Of a stretch of DNA of 64,000 nt, positions 1-8,069 are shown in pieces. The position numbers and the translations under genes are program-made. Each line of letters begins with the position of its first letter. The first letter of the stretch is position 1. Below the pieces are notes generated by a model. That model was not told the DNA's origin and searched no databases. It saw only the letters and a list, made by a program, of their open reading frames with translations. The DNA comes from Lacticaseibacillus chiayiensis (GTDB taxonomy: Bacteria > Bacillota > Bacilli > Lactobacillales > Lactobacillaceae), in assembly GCF_004123795.1 (NCBI RefSeq), contig NZ_MSSM01000005.1, positions 1 through 64,000 of the forward strand. Reading direction: 5' to 3'.

Positions 1-243
1 TGACCCTTCACCACTAAGATAAGCAAGCACTGCTTCAAGCTTTAGCTCTCTGGTATAATGTTGATTCTTTCGAGCTTCCTCTAATCCCTTAATCCCATCA
101 CGTTCATAGCGCGCCTGCCAACGTTGTAATGTACGATCACCAAGACCGTGTTGACGGGAGAAACTACTGATACTTGTCTTCGAATGTCTGAACTCCTCCA
201 ATATGAGTAACTTTTCTTGAGCTGTATGCTTAGATCTGGGCAT
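1..243 (-). CDS. IS3-type transposase OrfA (helix-turn-helix), partial
   Basis: This is the first 81 codons of a transposase OrfA that runs off the window. The protein begins MPRSKHTAQEKLLILEEF and continues with SISSFSRQHGLGDRTLQRW, a helix-turn-helix of the kind found in IS3 (IS150-like) OrfA proteins, which bind the transposon ends and are joined to OrfB by frameshifting. The ATG at 243-241 is preceded by GGAGGG with good spacing. The C-terminal part and OrfB are outside the window, so I cannot say whether the element is intact. Family assignment rests on the N-terminal motif only. Confidence 0.7.
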   Translation of the reverse strand, partial: MPRSKHTAQEKLLILEEFRHSKTSISSFSRQHGLGDRTLQRWQARYERDGIKGLEEARKNQHYTRELKLEAVLAYLSGEGS

Positions 244-263
244 AGAAAATCCCTCCATGATCA

Positions 264-290
264 TCAGATGAATTATGATATTTCATCTGA
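264..290 (-). promoter_or_regulatory. Hairpin upstream of IS orfA
   Basis: A perfect 9-bp inverted repeat (TCAGATGAA / TTCATCTGA) with a 9-nt loop sits just upstream of the orfA ribosome binding site. In several insertion sequences such hairpins limit transposase expression from outside transcripts. That role is inferred here. Confidence 0.45.
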
Positions 291-386
291 CAACCATAAA
301 GGGATTATCGCATTCCGATAAACGGTGCGTTGTTCACCTTTTTTCTTATGGCTGCAAATTATGACTCAGCCTCTTGCCCACAACCA

Positions 387-944
387 TTAAACTTCGGTGA
401 TTTCTTTTTCCTTAGCCGCGGCAATGTCGTCAATGCGCTTAGTTGCGTCATCCGTGACTTTTTGCATATCTTTTTCAAGCCGATGCAATTCATCTTCGGT
501 GATATCGCCGTCTTTTTCCTGACGCTTCAGTTTGTCGAGCCCCTCACGCCGGATATTGCGCACTGCAATTTTGGCATTTTCGGAAAACTTACCGACTTCT
601 TTGGCAATTTCCTTACGTCGTTCGCCTGTGAGTTGCGGAATCACAAGGCGAATCACGTCGCCATCGTTGGCCGGATTAATGCCCAGATCACTGGCATTGA
701 TGGCCGTTTCGATATTTTTCAGTGCAGACTTGTCATAAGGGCTGATCTGTAAGACCCGTGCCTCAGGAACAGTGATAGCTGCCATCTGGTTCAGCGGAGT
801 CGGCGCCCCATAATACTCCACCGTAATCTGATTAAGTAAACTGGCATTGGCACGTCCTGCGCGAATATTACCTAGTTCGCGCTGCAGTGACTCTTCAGTT
901 TTGCCCATATTGGTTTTTGCTTGTTCGATAATTTGATTTGCCAT
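387..944 (-). CDS. frr: Ribosome recycling factor
   Basis: The 185-aa protein matches the usual length of RRF, which with EF-G splits post-termination ribosomes. The N-terminus ([20 protein letters not shown]), the [10 protein letters not shown] motif around residues 29-38 and the long C-terminal helix with [18 protein letters not shown] are typical. Its ATG overlaps the pyrH stop codon (TAATG), with a GGGAG site inside pyrH, so the two are translationally coupled. It is the last gene of rpsB-tsf-pyrH-frr. No terminator is evident after it; an insertion sequence begins about 50 bases downstream. Confidence 0.97.
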   Translation of the reverse strand: MANQIIEQAKTNMGKTEESLQRELGNIRAGRANASLLNQITVEYYGAPTPLNQMAAITVPEARVLQISPYDKSALKNIETAINASDLGINPANDGDVIRLVIPQLTGERRKEIAKEVGKFSENAKIAVRNIRREGLDKLKRQEKDGDITEDELHRLEKDMQKVTDDATKRIDDIAAAKEKEITEV

Positions 945-1663
945 TAGCTTCTCCCTTCGATTGTGGTGCCGATCTTTTGACCTTCCACAACACGTTTGAT
1001 ATTACCGGGCTCGTTCAAGTTAAAGACAACTAAGTCGATGTCATTGTCCATTGACAGCGTGCTGGCAGTTGAATCCATGACCTTCAGATCCTTATTGATG
1101 ATGTCCATGTGTGTGAGGCTTTCGTACTTCACGGCATGGGTATCTTTATTAGGATCGGCGGAGTAAACGCCATCGACATTGTTCTTCGCCATCAAAATGA
1201 CGTCAGCGCCAATTTCTGCAGCACGTAACGCCGCTGTTGTATCTGTGCTGAAGTATGGATTACCGGTACCGCCAGCGAAGATCACCACACGGCCTTTTTC
1301 TAAATGGCGAATGGCCTTGCGTCGAATGTAAGGCTCCGCGATCTGCCGCATCTCGATAGACGTTTGTACCCGAGTCGGGACGCCTTGGCTTTCCAGATTA
1401 TCCTGCAAGGCCAGTGCATTCATGACGGTAGCTAACATGCCCATGTAATCGGCTTGCGCGCGTTCCATGCCCATTTCGGCACCGGTTTCGCCGCGCCAGA
1501 TATTACCCCCGCCGCAAACAATGGCGATTTGCACACCCAGTTCATGCACCTGCTTGATTTGTTCAGCGATCGTCGCGATGACCGGTGGCTTAATGCCAAA
1601 TCCAGCCTCTCCTGCTAGCGCTTCTCCGCTAATTTTTAAAACGATCCGATTATATTTGACCAT
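944..1663 (-). CDS. pyrH: UMP kinase
   Basis: PyrH phosphorylates UMP to UDP in pyrimidine nucleotide synthesis. It belongs to the amino acid kinase fold, with KISGEALAG near the N-terminus, [10 protein letters not shown], and [19 protein letters not shown] in the C-terminal half. The open frame extends 21 codons further upstream, but the start at 1663 ([10 protein letters not shown]) has GGAGGG nine bases upstream and gives the normal 239 aa. The stop codon overlaps the frr start. An extended -10 promoter lies just upstream, and a terminator separates it from tsf, so pyrH-frr probably has its own transcript. Confidence 0.96.
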   Translation of the reverse strand: MVKYNRIVLKISGEALAGEAGFGIKPPVIATIAEQIKQVHELGVQIAIVCGGGNIWRGETGAEMGMERAQADYMGMLATVMNALALQDNLESQGVPTRVQTSIEMRQIAEPYIRRKAIRHLEKGRVVIFAGGTGNPYFSTDTTAALRAAEIGADVILMAKNNVDGVYSADPNKDTHAVKYESLTHMDIINKDLKVMDSTASTLSMDNDIDLVVFNLNEPGNIKRVVEGQKIGTTIEGRS

Positions 1664-1694
1664 GTATCTTATCCCTCCGTTGGTTGCTGGCACT

Positions 1695-1703
1695 ATTTTA
1701 CCA
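1695..1703 (-). promoter_or_regulatory. Extended -10 promoter of pyrH-frr
   Basis: The minus strand reads TGGTAAAAT, an extended -10 element (TGn + TAAAAT), about 30 bases upstream of the pyrH start. No good -35 is seen, as is common for extended -10 promoters. Confidence 0.45.
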
Positions 1704-1850
1704 TAGTCGCAACATTTCTGCGGCAAGAAGCTGCAGACAACTGCCTTGTTTTACCAGCTCTTCAACTGGATGGCAAATAATCATGACAGCTGCCATGTGC
1801 GATTTTTCGTTAATTCAAAAAGCAGTAGGAGCGCCTCCATTTTGCCATAG

Positions 1851-1884
1851 AAAAAGGGCCCTGCCTCGTCGACAGTCCCCTTTT
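1851..1884 (-). terminator. Terminator after tsf
   Basis: Minus strand AAAAGGGGACTG... pairs with ...CAGGGCCCTTTTT and ends in a T run, ten bases after the tsf stop. A Rho-independent terminator of rpsB-tsf. Confidence 0.75.
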
Positions 1885-1893
1885 GCTGGGCCA

Positions 1894-2775
1894 TTAACCC
1901 TTGATTTGGTCCATGACCTCGTCAGCAAAGTTTTCTTGTTTCTTTTCAATACCTTCGCCGACTTCATAACGAACGTAACCTTTTACTGTCCCGCCTTTAG
2001 CAGCAACGTACTTAGCAACGGTTTGATCCGGATCCTTGACAAATTCCTGATCAACCAATGAAATCTCACTCAGCCACTTGTTAACCCGGCCTTCAACGAT
2101 GCGCGGTACAATCTTTTCAGGCTTGCCTTCATTCTTGGTCTCTTCAGTGAAAATGTCTGTCTGATGCTTCAATTCATCAGCTGGCACCTTGCTGCGATCC
2201 AAATATTCAGGATTGATAGCAGCAACATGCATTGCGACATCCTTTGCAGTATCATCATCGGCACCATCCAGAACCGTCAAAGCAGCAATTTGTCCACCGT
2301 TATGCAAGTAGGCACCAAAATGTTCATTGTCCGTCTTGGTAACGACTTGGAATCGCCGCAAACTGATCTTTTCGCCAATAACCGCAGTCAACGCAACAGC
2401 ACCTTCATCGATTGTTTGGCCATCACTCATCTTGGTCGCCTTGGCAGCGTCAAGATCAGATGGCTTGGTAGCAGCAATCGCCGCTGCTACTTTGTTGACA
2501 TAGTCTTTAAACTGGTCATTTGATGCGACAAAATCAGTTTCCGAGTTCACTTCAGCAATCGCGGCGGTGTTACCGTTAATAGCAATTTCTGCCAAGCCTT
2601 CAGCCGCAATGTTGCCACTCTTCTTAGCCGCTTTTGCCAAACCCTTTTCGCGTAGGACATCAATTGCCTTGTCCATATCGCCGTCAGCTGCAACCAACGC
2701 CTTCTTGGCATCCATCATCCCAACCTGGGTGCGGTCGCGTAATTCCTTAACTTGTGCAGCAGTAATTTGAGCCAT
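1894..2775 (-). CDS. tsf: Elongation factor Ts
   Basis: EF-Ts is the guanine-nucleotide exchange factor for EF-Tu. The 293-aa protein starts [20 protein letters not shown], followed by the signature [20 protein letters not shown] and the core motif [14 protein letters not shown] (around residues 79-92) that contacts EF-Tu. Length and motifs are standard. An AGGAGG site lies upstream of the ATG at 2775. The gene follows rpsB, separated by a hairpin that may act as a partial terminator, and is followed by a strong terminator. Confidence 0.97.
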   Translation of the reverse strand: MAQITAAQVKELRDRTQVGMMDAKKALVAADGDMDKAIDVLREKGLAKAAKKSGNIAAEGLAEIAINGNTAAIAEVNSETDFVASNDQFKDYVNKVAAAIAATKPSDLDAAKATKMSDGQTIDEGAVALTAVIGEKISLRRFQVVTKTDNEHFGAYLHNGGQIAALTVLDGADDDTAKDVAMHVAAINPEYLDRSKVPADELKHQTDIFTEETKNEGKPEKIVPRIVEGRVNKWLSEISLVDQEFVKDPDQTVAKYVAAKGGTVKGYVRYEVGEGIEKKQENFADEVMDQIKG

Positions 2776-2797
2776 GAATCTGATCCTCCTTGATTGT

Positions 2798-2847
2798 AAA
2801 AAAGCTGCCTGCAGATCTTGCAGTATGCGAAACCCTCAGACAGCTTA
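2798..2847 (-). terminator. Hairpin with T run between rpsB and tsf (partial terminator?)
   Basis: Minus strand AAGCTGTCTG pairs with CAGGCAGCTT and is followed by a T run. It lies between the rpsB stop and the tsf ribosome binding site. The two genes are normally co-transcribed, so this probably attenuates rather than stops transcription, setting the S2 to EF-Ts ratio. That is inference. Confidence 0.6.
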
Positions 2848-2859
2848 ATGTTAAATTAA

Positions 2860-3648
2860 TTAGTTAGCGCTCTTGTTGTCGCCTTCAACGGCTTCCACGA
2901 TATCTTCCATAGAGTCAGCCTTCTTATCGGCAGCTGGCTGCTGATCCTGTTCGTCTCCTTGGTCTTCACCTTGGTTACCTTCAATGATCGCATCAGCCAT
3001 CTTGGAAGTAATCAAACGAACGGCACGAATCGCGTCATCGTTAGAAGGAATGATGACATCAATATCATCAGGATCAGTGTTTGTATCAACCATCGCAACG
3101 ATCGGAATGTTCAGCTTCTGTGCTTCCTGAACTGCAATCTTTTCTTTGCGCGGGTCAACAATGAACAGGACATCCGGAATCCGTGGCATGTCTTCGATAC
3201 CGCCAAGGAATTTTTCAAGCTTTTCTTGTTGCTTCTTCAGAAGTGAAACTTCTTTCTTAGGAAGGACATCAAAAGTGCCATCCGTATCCATCTTCTTAAT
3301 GTCTTTAAGCCGCTTGATCCGTGTTTGAATCGTGTTCCAGTTGGTCAGGGTGCCACCAAGCCAACGGTGATTGACATAGTATTGACCAGCGCGGGTTGCT
3401 TCTTCAGCAATGGCATCTTGTGCCTGCTTCTTTGTTCCAACGAACAAAAAGACGCCGCCGTTTTGTGCTTCTTCCTTAACGAAATTATAAGCATCGTCAA
3501 TCATCTTAACGGTCTTTTGCAGATCGATGATGTAGATACCATTTCTTTCCGTAAAGATATACGGTTTCATCTTAGGATTCCAACGCCGGGTTTGATGCCC
3601 GAAATGTACACCAGCTTCAAGAAGCTGTTTCATGCTTAATACTGCCAT
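2860..3648 (-). CDS. rpsB: 30S ribosomal protein S2
   Basis: The 262-aa protein begins [20 protein letters not shown], the S2 N-terminus, followed by [20 protein letters not shown] and the [12 protein letters not shown] motif. The C-terminus is an acidic, Gln-rich extension ([12 protein letters not shown]) typical of lactobacilli. S2 joins late in small-subunit assembly on the back of the 30S head. A GGAGG site precedes the ATG at 3648. A clear promoter and a leader of about 115 nt lie upstream. Confidence 0.97.
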   Translation of the reverse strand: MAVLSMKQLLEAGVHFGHQTRRWNPKMKPYIFTERNGIYIIDLQKTVKMIDDAYNFVKEEAQNGGVFLFVGTKKQAQDAIAEEATRAGQYYVNHRWLGGTLTNWNTIQTRIKRLKDIKKMDTDGTFDVLPKKEVSLLKKQQEKLEKFLGGIEDMPRIPDVLFIVDPRKEKIAVQEAQKLNIPIVAMVDTNTDPDDIDVIIPSNDDAIRAVRLITSKMADAIIEGNQGEDQGDEQDQQPAADKKADSMEDIVEAVEGDNKSAN

Positions 3649-3765
3649 GTGTTTGTTCCTCCATTATGGTTTTATTCCTCTTGACAACGTCAGCTCGCAG
3701 GTGGACTTCAAAAGAAGCACCCCACTCACGATCAGTTAGTCAATGTGGTTTGTGCATACCGCACT
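3649..3765 (-). promoter_or_regulatory. Structured 5' leader of rpsB
   Basis: Between the predicted transcription start (about 3765) and the ATG is a leader of roughly 115 nt. It contains a hairpin, CTTC-TTTT-GAAG, flanked by GTGG/CCAC pairing. Long structured leaders often mediate autogenous control of ribosomal protein genes; I do not recognise a named family here. Confidence 0.45.
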
Positions 3766-3771
3766 CGATAA

Positions 3772-3800
3772 AGTATACAGACTTTTCACAACTTTGACAA
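3772..3800 (-). promoter_or_regulatory. rpsB promoter
   Basis: The minus strand carries TTGTCA, a 17-base spacer and TATACT, a near-consensus sigma-A promoter. It overlaps the 3' end of the upstream GIY-YIG gene. Confidence 0.8.
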
Positions 3801-4070
3801 GCCCTGCCACTTGACATGATGCGCGGTTAAAAATTGCTCTTTTTGGTGGCGACTTTGATGTTTAAAATGCCACTCCGCCGACAGTGCTTCATGCTTTTCA
3901 GAAAAAGCTTCATGGTACAACAGTCGAACCGGCAGCCGCGATGCCGTATACTTCGCACCCTTACCGGCATTGTGCGTTGCTAATCGCGCTTCAACGTCAT
4001 CCGTAAATCCGCCATAGAACGTTCCATCGGCACACAAAAGCACGTAAAAGTAGTAACATTTACTCTCCAT
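3786..4070 (-). CDS. GIY-YIG nuclease-superfamily protein (YazA-like)
   Basis: A 94-aa single-domain GIY-YIG protein of the UPF0213/YazA type. It starts [21 protein letters not shown], where YFYVLL and TFYGG are the two halves of the GIY-YIG core, followed by [17 protein letters not shown] with the conserved Arg and Lys. The open frame continues upstream, but ATG 4070 has AGGAG eight bases before it and overlaps the previous stop by 11 nt. The yabB-yazA pairing with the methylase upstream is conserved in Firmicutes. Cellular function is not firmly known; it may act on DNA. Confidence 0.88.
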   Translation of the reverse strand: MESKCYYFYVLLCADGTFYGGFTDDVEARLATHNAGKGAKYTASRLPVRLLYHEAFSEKHEALSAEWHFKHQSRHQKEQFLTAHHVKWQGLSKL

Positions 4071-4803
4071 GCAACAATCTCCTGACGACTGGCGAATAGC
4101 TGCCGTCTGCCTCATGCACAATCAGCGGCGGCATGATTCGCAAGCCATCTGGTCGTCCAGCTTTAATGGCGGCAATCAAAACCATATTTGCTTCTCGATC
4201 TTCGCGCGGATGAATGAATTGCAATTGCTTAGGTGCCAACCCAGCCGAGGTCAAAGTTGCCAGCAATTCCGCCAAGCGTTCCGGGCGGTGAACAAAATAG
4301 GCTTTACCTTGATATTTCAACAAATCGGCACTGACTTTTGCCACAGTCACGAAGTCAGTGGTTAATTCGTGTCGCGCCAAAGCAAGATAATCATTCGGGT
4401 TCGTAATGCTTTGGTCACTCACCTTAAAATAGGGAGGATTGCACGTCACAACATCAACAGAATCTTTGGCAACCACATGTGTTGTCTGTGCTAAATCACC
4501 CGCGTGCACATCGACATTTGTTAAATGATTCAATTCAACACTGCGACGCGCCATATCTGCCAACCGCGGTTGCAACTCAACCATGGTCACTTGGCCATCT
4601 GTTTCGCGCGCCAAAAAAAGTCCGACCGCACCATTGCCGGCTGCTAAGTCAACCACGCGGCTGTGACGTTTGATTTGGGCAAAATCAGCCAGTAAAACCG
4701 CATCTAATGAAAACGAGAAAACCGCGGCACTTTGTATGATTTTAATGTTGCGACTGGCTAGCATATCGACCCGTTCACCTGGCAATAATGACATCTCCAA
4801 CAC
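4060..4803 (-). CDS. tRNA1(Val) adenine-37 N6-methyltransferase-like (YabB/TrmN6)
   Basis: A 247-aa class I SAM-dependent methyltransferase. The SAM-binding loop is [16 protein letters not shown] (about residues 50-65) and the catalytic motif is VVTCNPPYF, the NPPY signature of N6-adenine methylases. The family includes E. coli TrmN6, which modifies A37 of tRNA-Val; substrate here is inferred. The start is probably the GTG at 4803, six bases after GGAGG, although the TTG at 4800 or ATG at 4794 are possible. It is coupled to the GIY-YIG gene downstream. Confidence 0.85.
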   Translation of the reverse strand: MLEMSLLPGERVDMLASRNIKIIQSAAVFSFSLDAVLLADFAQIKRHSRVVDLAAGNGAVGLFLARETDGQVTMVELQPRLADMARRSVELNHLTNVDVHAGDLAQTTHVVAKDSVDVVTCNPPYFKVSDQSITNPNDYLALARHELTTDFVTVAKVSADLLKYQGKAYFVHRPERLAELLATLTSAGLAPKQLQFIHPREDREANMVLIAAIKAGRPDGLRIMPPLIVHEADGSYSPVVRRLLHGE

Positions 4804-4830
4804 CTTTTTCCTCCGAAAGTTGGCTTACAA

Positions 4831-4839
4831 TGGTATAAT
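4831..4839 (+). promoter_or_regulatory. Extended -10 promoter of plsC-like gene
   Basis: TGGTATAAT is a perfect -10 with an extended TGn motif, about 38 bases upstream of the ATG at 4877. No convincing -35 is seen. Confidence 0.6.
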
Positions 4840-4876
4840 TTACCACAAAAGTTTAACCATGAAGGAAGAATAAGCC

Positions 4877-5527
4877 ATGTTTTATAGTTTTCTGCGTTAT
4901 GTCGTAGCCGGTTTACTCTGGCTCATTAACGGACACGTTAAGGCTCAGGATAAGCACCAATTGCCTGAAGGGCCATTTGTCCTGGTTGCGCCTCATCGCT
5001 CCTGGCTCGACCCCGTTTTCCTCGCACTTGCCGCTTGGCCGCACCGTTTTTCATTTATGGCAAAAAGCGAACTTTTTAAAAATCCTATGCTGCGCTGGTT
5101 GCTTGTTAAGGTTGGTGCCTTTCCGGTTGACCGTGCTCATCCAGGTCCCAGCGCGATTAAGGTTCCCGTTCGCGCTTTAAAACAAGAGAATAAAGCATTG
5201 ATGATTTTTCCAACTGGATCGCGGTATTCCGCAGATATGAAAGGTGGCGCGATTCTGATTGCCAAGCTGGCAAAAGCGCCGATTGTACCGGCAGTTTATC
5301 AAGGCCCAGGAACTTTTTGGTCATTGTTTAAACGCAAACCTGCAATTGTCCGTTTCGGGTCACCAGTTGACCCACCAAAAGGTCGGTTGAACGATGAAGC
5401 ACTTACGGCATTTAGCGATCAATTGCAAGAACGTTTTACAGCGCTAGATCGCGCGATCAATCCGAATTATAAGTACATTCCTGATAAGAAGAAATATTTG
5501 GAAGAAAAAGAACATGGGGAAGTTTGA
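4877..5527 (+). CDS. 1-acyl-sn-glycerol-3-phosphate acyltransferase family protein (PlsC-like)
   Basis: A 216-aa PlsC-family acyltransferase, which would transfer a second acyl chain onto lysophosphatidic acid at the inner membrane face. The N-terminal segment FLRYVVAGLLWLI is a membrane anchor. The catalytic HX4D motif is HRSWLD (H40, D45), and block III is FPTGSR, a variant of the usual FPEGTR. GGAAGAA precedes the ATG at 4877. A strong terminator follows directly, so it is probably monocistronic. The FPTGSR variant leaves acyl-acceptor specificity uncertain. Confidence 0.85.
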   Translation: MFYSFLRYVVAGLLWLINGHVKAQDKHQLPEGPFVLVAPHRSWLDPVFLALAAWPHRFSFMAKSELFKNPMLRWLLVKVGAFPVDRAHPGPSAIKVPVRALKQENKALMIFPTGSRYSADMKGGAILIAKLAKAPIVPAVYQGPGTFWSLFKRKPAIVRFGSPVDPPKGRLNDEALTAFSDQLQERFTALDRAINPNYKYIPDKKKYLEEKEHGEV

Positions 5528-5549
5528 GGTTCGCTTGTCGAACCTTTTT
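5528..5549 (+). terminator. Terminator after plsC-like gene
   Basis: GGTTCG-CTTGT-CGAACC followed by TTTTT, starting right at the end of the coding region. Confidence 0.85.
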
Positions 5550-5626
5550 CGTTGGATGGACTTATTATGTTGAAAGGGTATGGCGTTTTGTACTTTTAGT
5601 GCAAAAGCTGGTGAATGTTCACATAC

Positions 5627-5632
5627 TATAAT
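5627..5632 (+). promoter_or_regulatory. Possible -10 box upstream of permease
   Basis: A perfect TATAAT lies about 135 bases upstream of the permease start, without a good -35. If used, the transcript would include the short intergenic repeat at 5692-5745. Confidence 0.3.
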
Positions 5633-5691
5633 GTCAGTCCTGGAGTTTGCATTCACGACCCTTCCACTAAAGCAAGGAATTAGCTTCTCCA

Positions 5692-5745
5692 TAACGCGTT
5701 CGCAGTCGCAAAGAGCTCCGTGTAAGCGCTCCTGCTCACGCTCAC
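5692..5745. repeat. Truncated copy of the dispersed palindromic repeat
   Basis: The stretch TAACGCGTTCGCAGTCGCA ... GTGTAAG ... CGCTCCTGCTCACGCTCA contains both outer ends of the palindromic repeat seen at 12620-13045, 19115-19235 and 38413-38635, with most of the middle deleted. Confidence 0.6.
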
Positions 5746-5767
5746 AACCAAGAAAGAGAGTTTGTTC

Positions 5768-7162
5768 ATGAATCTTTGGAAAAGAATGACCCGTAAGCCA
5801 GATTTGGCGGCTACGCTTAAAGCCGATGATTTACTGACAAGGAGTTTGACGACACGGGATTTGATTGCATTGGGCATTGGTGCCGTTATCGGTACCGGGA
5901 TCTTTATTTTGCCTGGTACCGTTGCCGCTACAACGAGTGGCCCTGCGATCACGATTGCGTTCATCTTGGCGGCGATTGTGTGTTCATTAGCCGCCATGTG
6001 TTATGCGGAATTTGCCTCGGCACTGCCGGTGGCGGGTTCTGCCTATGCTTATGGCAACATCGTTTTTGGGCAGGTTTTTGGATGGATCATTGGCTGGGCG
6101 CTCATCCTTGAATATATGTTGGCGGTTGCCGCGGTTTCGACTAGCTTTTCCGCCTACTTTGCCAGCTTACTGACAGGTTTTCATATTCATTTGCCCGCAG
6201 CAATTGCCGGACCGTTTTCACCTAGCCACGGTACTTACGTCAACCTGATTGCTGTCCTTGTTGTTTTGCTAATCGGTGTCATGCTTTCGCGCGGCATACA
6301 GTCTTCGATGGCGATCAATCGACTCATGGTTTTAGTTAAGTTACTGATTATTCTTATTTTCGTGATCGTCGGTTTCTTTTACGTTCAGCCGGCGAATTGG
6401 CACCCTTACCTACCATTTGGTGCCAAAGGCGTTCTTGCTGGGGCTGCCATGGTTTTCTTTGCCTACCTTGGCTTTGATGCAGTGTCGGCATCGGCTCCTG
6501 AAGTAAAACAACCTCAACACACCTTGCCTCGTGGTATTATCGGTACCTTGATCATTGCCACAATCTTATACGTTTTAGTCGCTATTGTCTTGACAGGGAT
6601 GGTGCCATTTACCAAACTGGACGTAGCTGATCCGGTTGCGTATGCGCTCGGAGCGGTTCATTTACGCGGTCTCGGCGGTTTCATTTCGGTGGGTGCGCTG
6701 GCCGGTATGTTCACAATGATGGTCACCATGATTTACAGTTCATCCCGACTAATTTATGCCATTGGCCGTGACGGTTTGCTTCCTCGTTGGTTTGGCCACA
6801 TTAGCGGACACCTGCCAGAAAATGCTCTCTGGACAGTGGTCACTATTATCGCAATCATGGGCGGACTGGTACCGTTAAACCAGCTGGTCAACCTCGTGAA
6901 CATCGGCACGTTGATTGCATTTGCGTTTGTTTCCATCGGCATCATTCCTTTACGCCGACATAAAGCAATCACAAACGAAGGATTCCACGTTCCTGGTTAC
7001 CCAGTGACGCCAATCGTGTCGTTTCTCTTTTGTCTATTACTCATGACCCAATTAAGTGTCGAAACCTGGCTCATGAGTCTCGCTTGGTTTGCATTTGGCT
7101 TGATTATTTATTTCAGTTATGGCATCAGACATGGGCATGTTTCCGAAGCAAAAATCAGATAA
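5768..7162 (+). CDS. APC-superfamily amino acid permease (cationic amino acid transporter type)
   Basis: A 464-aa integral membrane protein with about 12 hydrophobic segments, of the CAT/YfnA branch of the APC superfamily. TM1 contains the unwound substrate motif IGAVIGTGIFILPG, and ALPVAGSAYAYG and FFAYLGFDAVSASAPEVK follow, the last a hallmark of the cationic amino acid transporter group. The reading frame can start at TTG 5762, but ATG 5768 is better placed behind AAAGAGAG. It is followed after 40 bases by a DUF1003 gene on the same strand. The actual substrate cannot be read from sequence. Confidence 0.85.
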   Translation: MNLWKRMTRKPDLAATLKADDLLTRSLTTRDLIALGIGAVIGTGIFILPGTVAATTSGPAITIAFILAAIVCSLAAMCYAEFASALPVAGSAYAYGNIVFGQVFGWIIGWALILEYMLAVAAVSTSFSAYFASLLTGFHIHLPAAIAGPFSPSHGTYVNLIAVLVVLLIGVMLSRGIQSSMAINRLMVLVKLLIILIFVIVGFFYVQPANWHPYLPFGAKGVLAGAAMVFFAYLGFDAVSASAPEVKQPQHTLPRGIIGTLIIATILYVLVAIVLTGMVPFTKLDVADPVAYALGAVHLRGLGGFISVGALAGMFTMMVTMIYSSSRLIYAIGRDGLLPRWFGHISGHLPENALWTVVTIIAIMGGLVPLNQLVNLVNIGTLIAFAFVSIGIIPLRRHKAITNEGFHVPGYPVTPIVSFLFCLLLMTQLSVETWLMSLAWFAFGLIIYFSYGIRHGHVSEAKIR

Positions 7163-7202
7163 CAATTCGCATGACATTAACTCTAAGAAAGGAAAATAAC
7201 TA

Positions 7203-7985
7203 TTGGTCAATAAACAAACAGCAACCTGCCTTGTGGATGGTCAAGTATACGCCATCAGTGATGGGCTTTTCTTAAGTGATCTGGAAACCAAACTCGTCAA
7301 CATGATCAAGAACGATTATCCCAAGGCCACTAAGAACAGTTTTATCTGTAATGCTCATTTATTAAATTATCGACTCGAACGAATGCGGCGTCAGCAACGC
7401 CAAGATGAACGGGCACATGAGAAGATCAACCGCAAAATGTCGCAAGCATTGGTCAAGGATGATTTTAAACTGACCGATGTTTATGACAACATGGAAGCGA
7501 CAAACACATTCGGCGAACGAATTGCTGATGCAGTTGCCAAGTATGCCGGTTCATGGCCGTTTATCATCATCTTCTCGATTTTTATGGTGGCTTGGATGAT
7601 TCTTAACACCGTGGGCATCTTTGGCCACAAGTTTGATCCGTTTCCGTTCATTTTGTTGAACCTCTTCTTGAGTATGGTGGCAGCGTTGCAAGCGCCGTTC
7701 ATTATGATGAGTCAGAACCGTGCAGCCGAATACGATCGACTTGAAGCAAAAAATGACTATCATGTTAATCTTAAGTCAGAAGAAGAAATTCGCTTGCTTC
7801 ATTCCAAATTGGACCATATTATTGCCGATGATAACCCGAATTTATTTGAAAGTCAGCGACTAACAGTCGAAGTCATGGGCGAGATGGTCAACCAGCTGAC
7901 AGAAACCCGACAACAGCTTGAGCTACTTAAAGCTAGTCAGGATGAAACCAATAAGGCCTTGCATGAAGAAAAGGCGAAAAAATAA
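7203..7985 (+). CDS. DUF1003 membrane protein
   Basis: A 260-aa protein with a cytoplasmic N-terminal part, two close membrane helices (WPFIIIFSIFMVAWMILN and PFILLNLFLSMVAALQAPFI, residues about 115-165), the DUF1003 signature MMSQNRAAEYDRLEAKNDY, and a charged coiled-coil-like C-terminus (QLTETRQQLELLKASQ). DUF1003 proteins are of unknown function. The likely start is TTG 7203 behind AAAGGA. It probably shares a transcript with the upstream permease and is followed by a bidirectional terminator. Confidence 0.85.
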   Translation: MVNKQTATCLVDGQVYAISDGLFLSDLETKLVNMIKNDYPKATKNSFICNAHLLNYRLERMRRQQRQDERAHEKINRKMSQALVKDDFKLTDVYDNMEATNTFGERIADAVAKYAGSWPFIIIFSIFMVAWMILNTVGIFGHKFDPFPFILLNLFLSMVAALQAPFIMMSQNRAAEYDRLEAKNDYHVNLKSEEEIRLLHSKLDHIIADDNPNLFESQRLTVEVMGEMVNQLTETRQQLELLKASQDETNKALHEEKAKK

Positions 7986-7986
7986 A

Positions 7987-8046
7987 ACATCCCCTGTTTA
8001 GTGAGGTATGTCATATACGCTCACCAAGCAGAGGATGTCTTTTTTT
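7987..8046. terminator. Bidirectional terminator
   Basis: A long hairpin (ACATCCCCTG...GTGAG with CTCAC...CAGAGGATGT) flanked by A-rich and T7 runs. It serves the plus-strand DUF1003 gene and the converging minus-strand ABC exporter operon. Confidence 0.85.
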
Positions 8047-8069
8047 AACACAAAATTTTCGGGTAGCCA

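Larger units (their letters stand above)
1..336 (-). mobile_element. IS3-family insertion sequence, 5' end (partial)
   Basis: The element enters from the window start and its transposase gene reads on the minus strand. Its outer end is probably near 336, where the minus strand begins TGAACAACGCACC; IS3-family ends typically start with TG. The end is inferred, because the opposite end lies outside the window and the terminal repeat cannot be paired. It lies about 50 bases downstream of the frr stop codon, in the same orientation as frr, where uppS and cdsA often follow in lactobacilli. Confidence 0.6.

Noticed and set aside
330-752. Plus-strand ORF antisense to frr
   Set aside because: Shadow frame of a well-conserved gene.
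1664-1726. Upstream extension of pyrH (22 more codons)
   Set aside because: It covers the RBS and an extended -10 promoter; the start at 1663 has the standard UMP kinase N-terminus.
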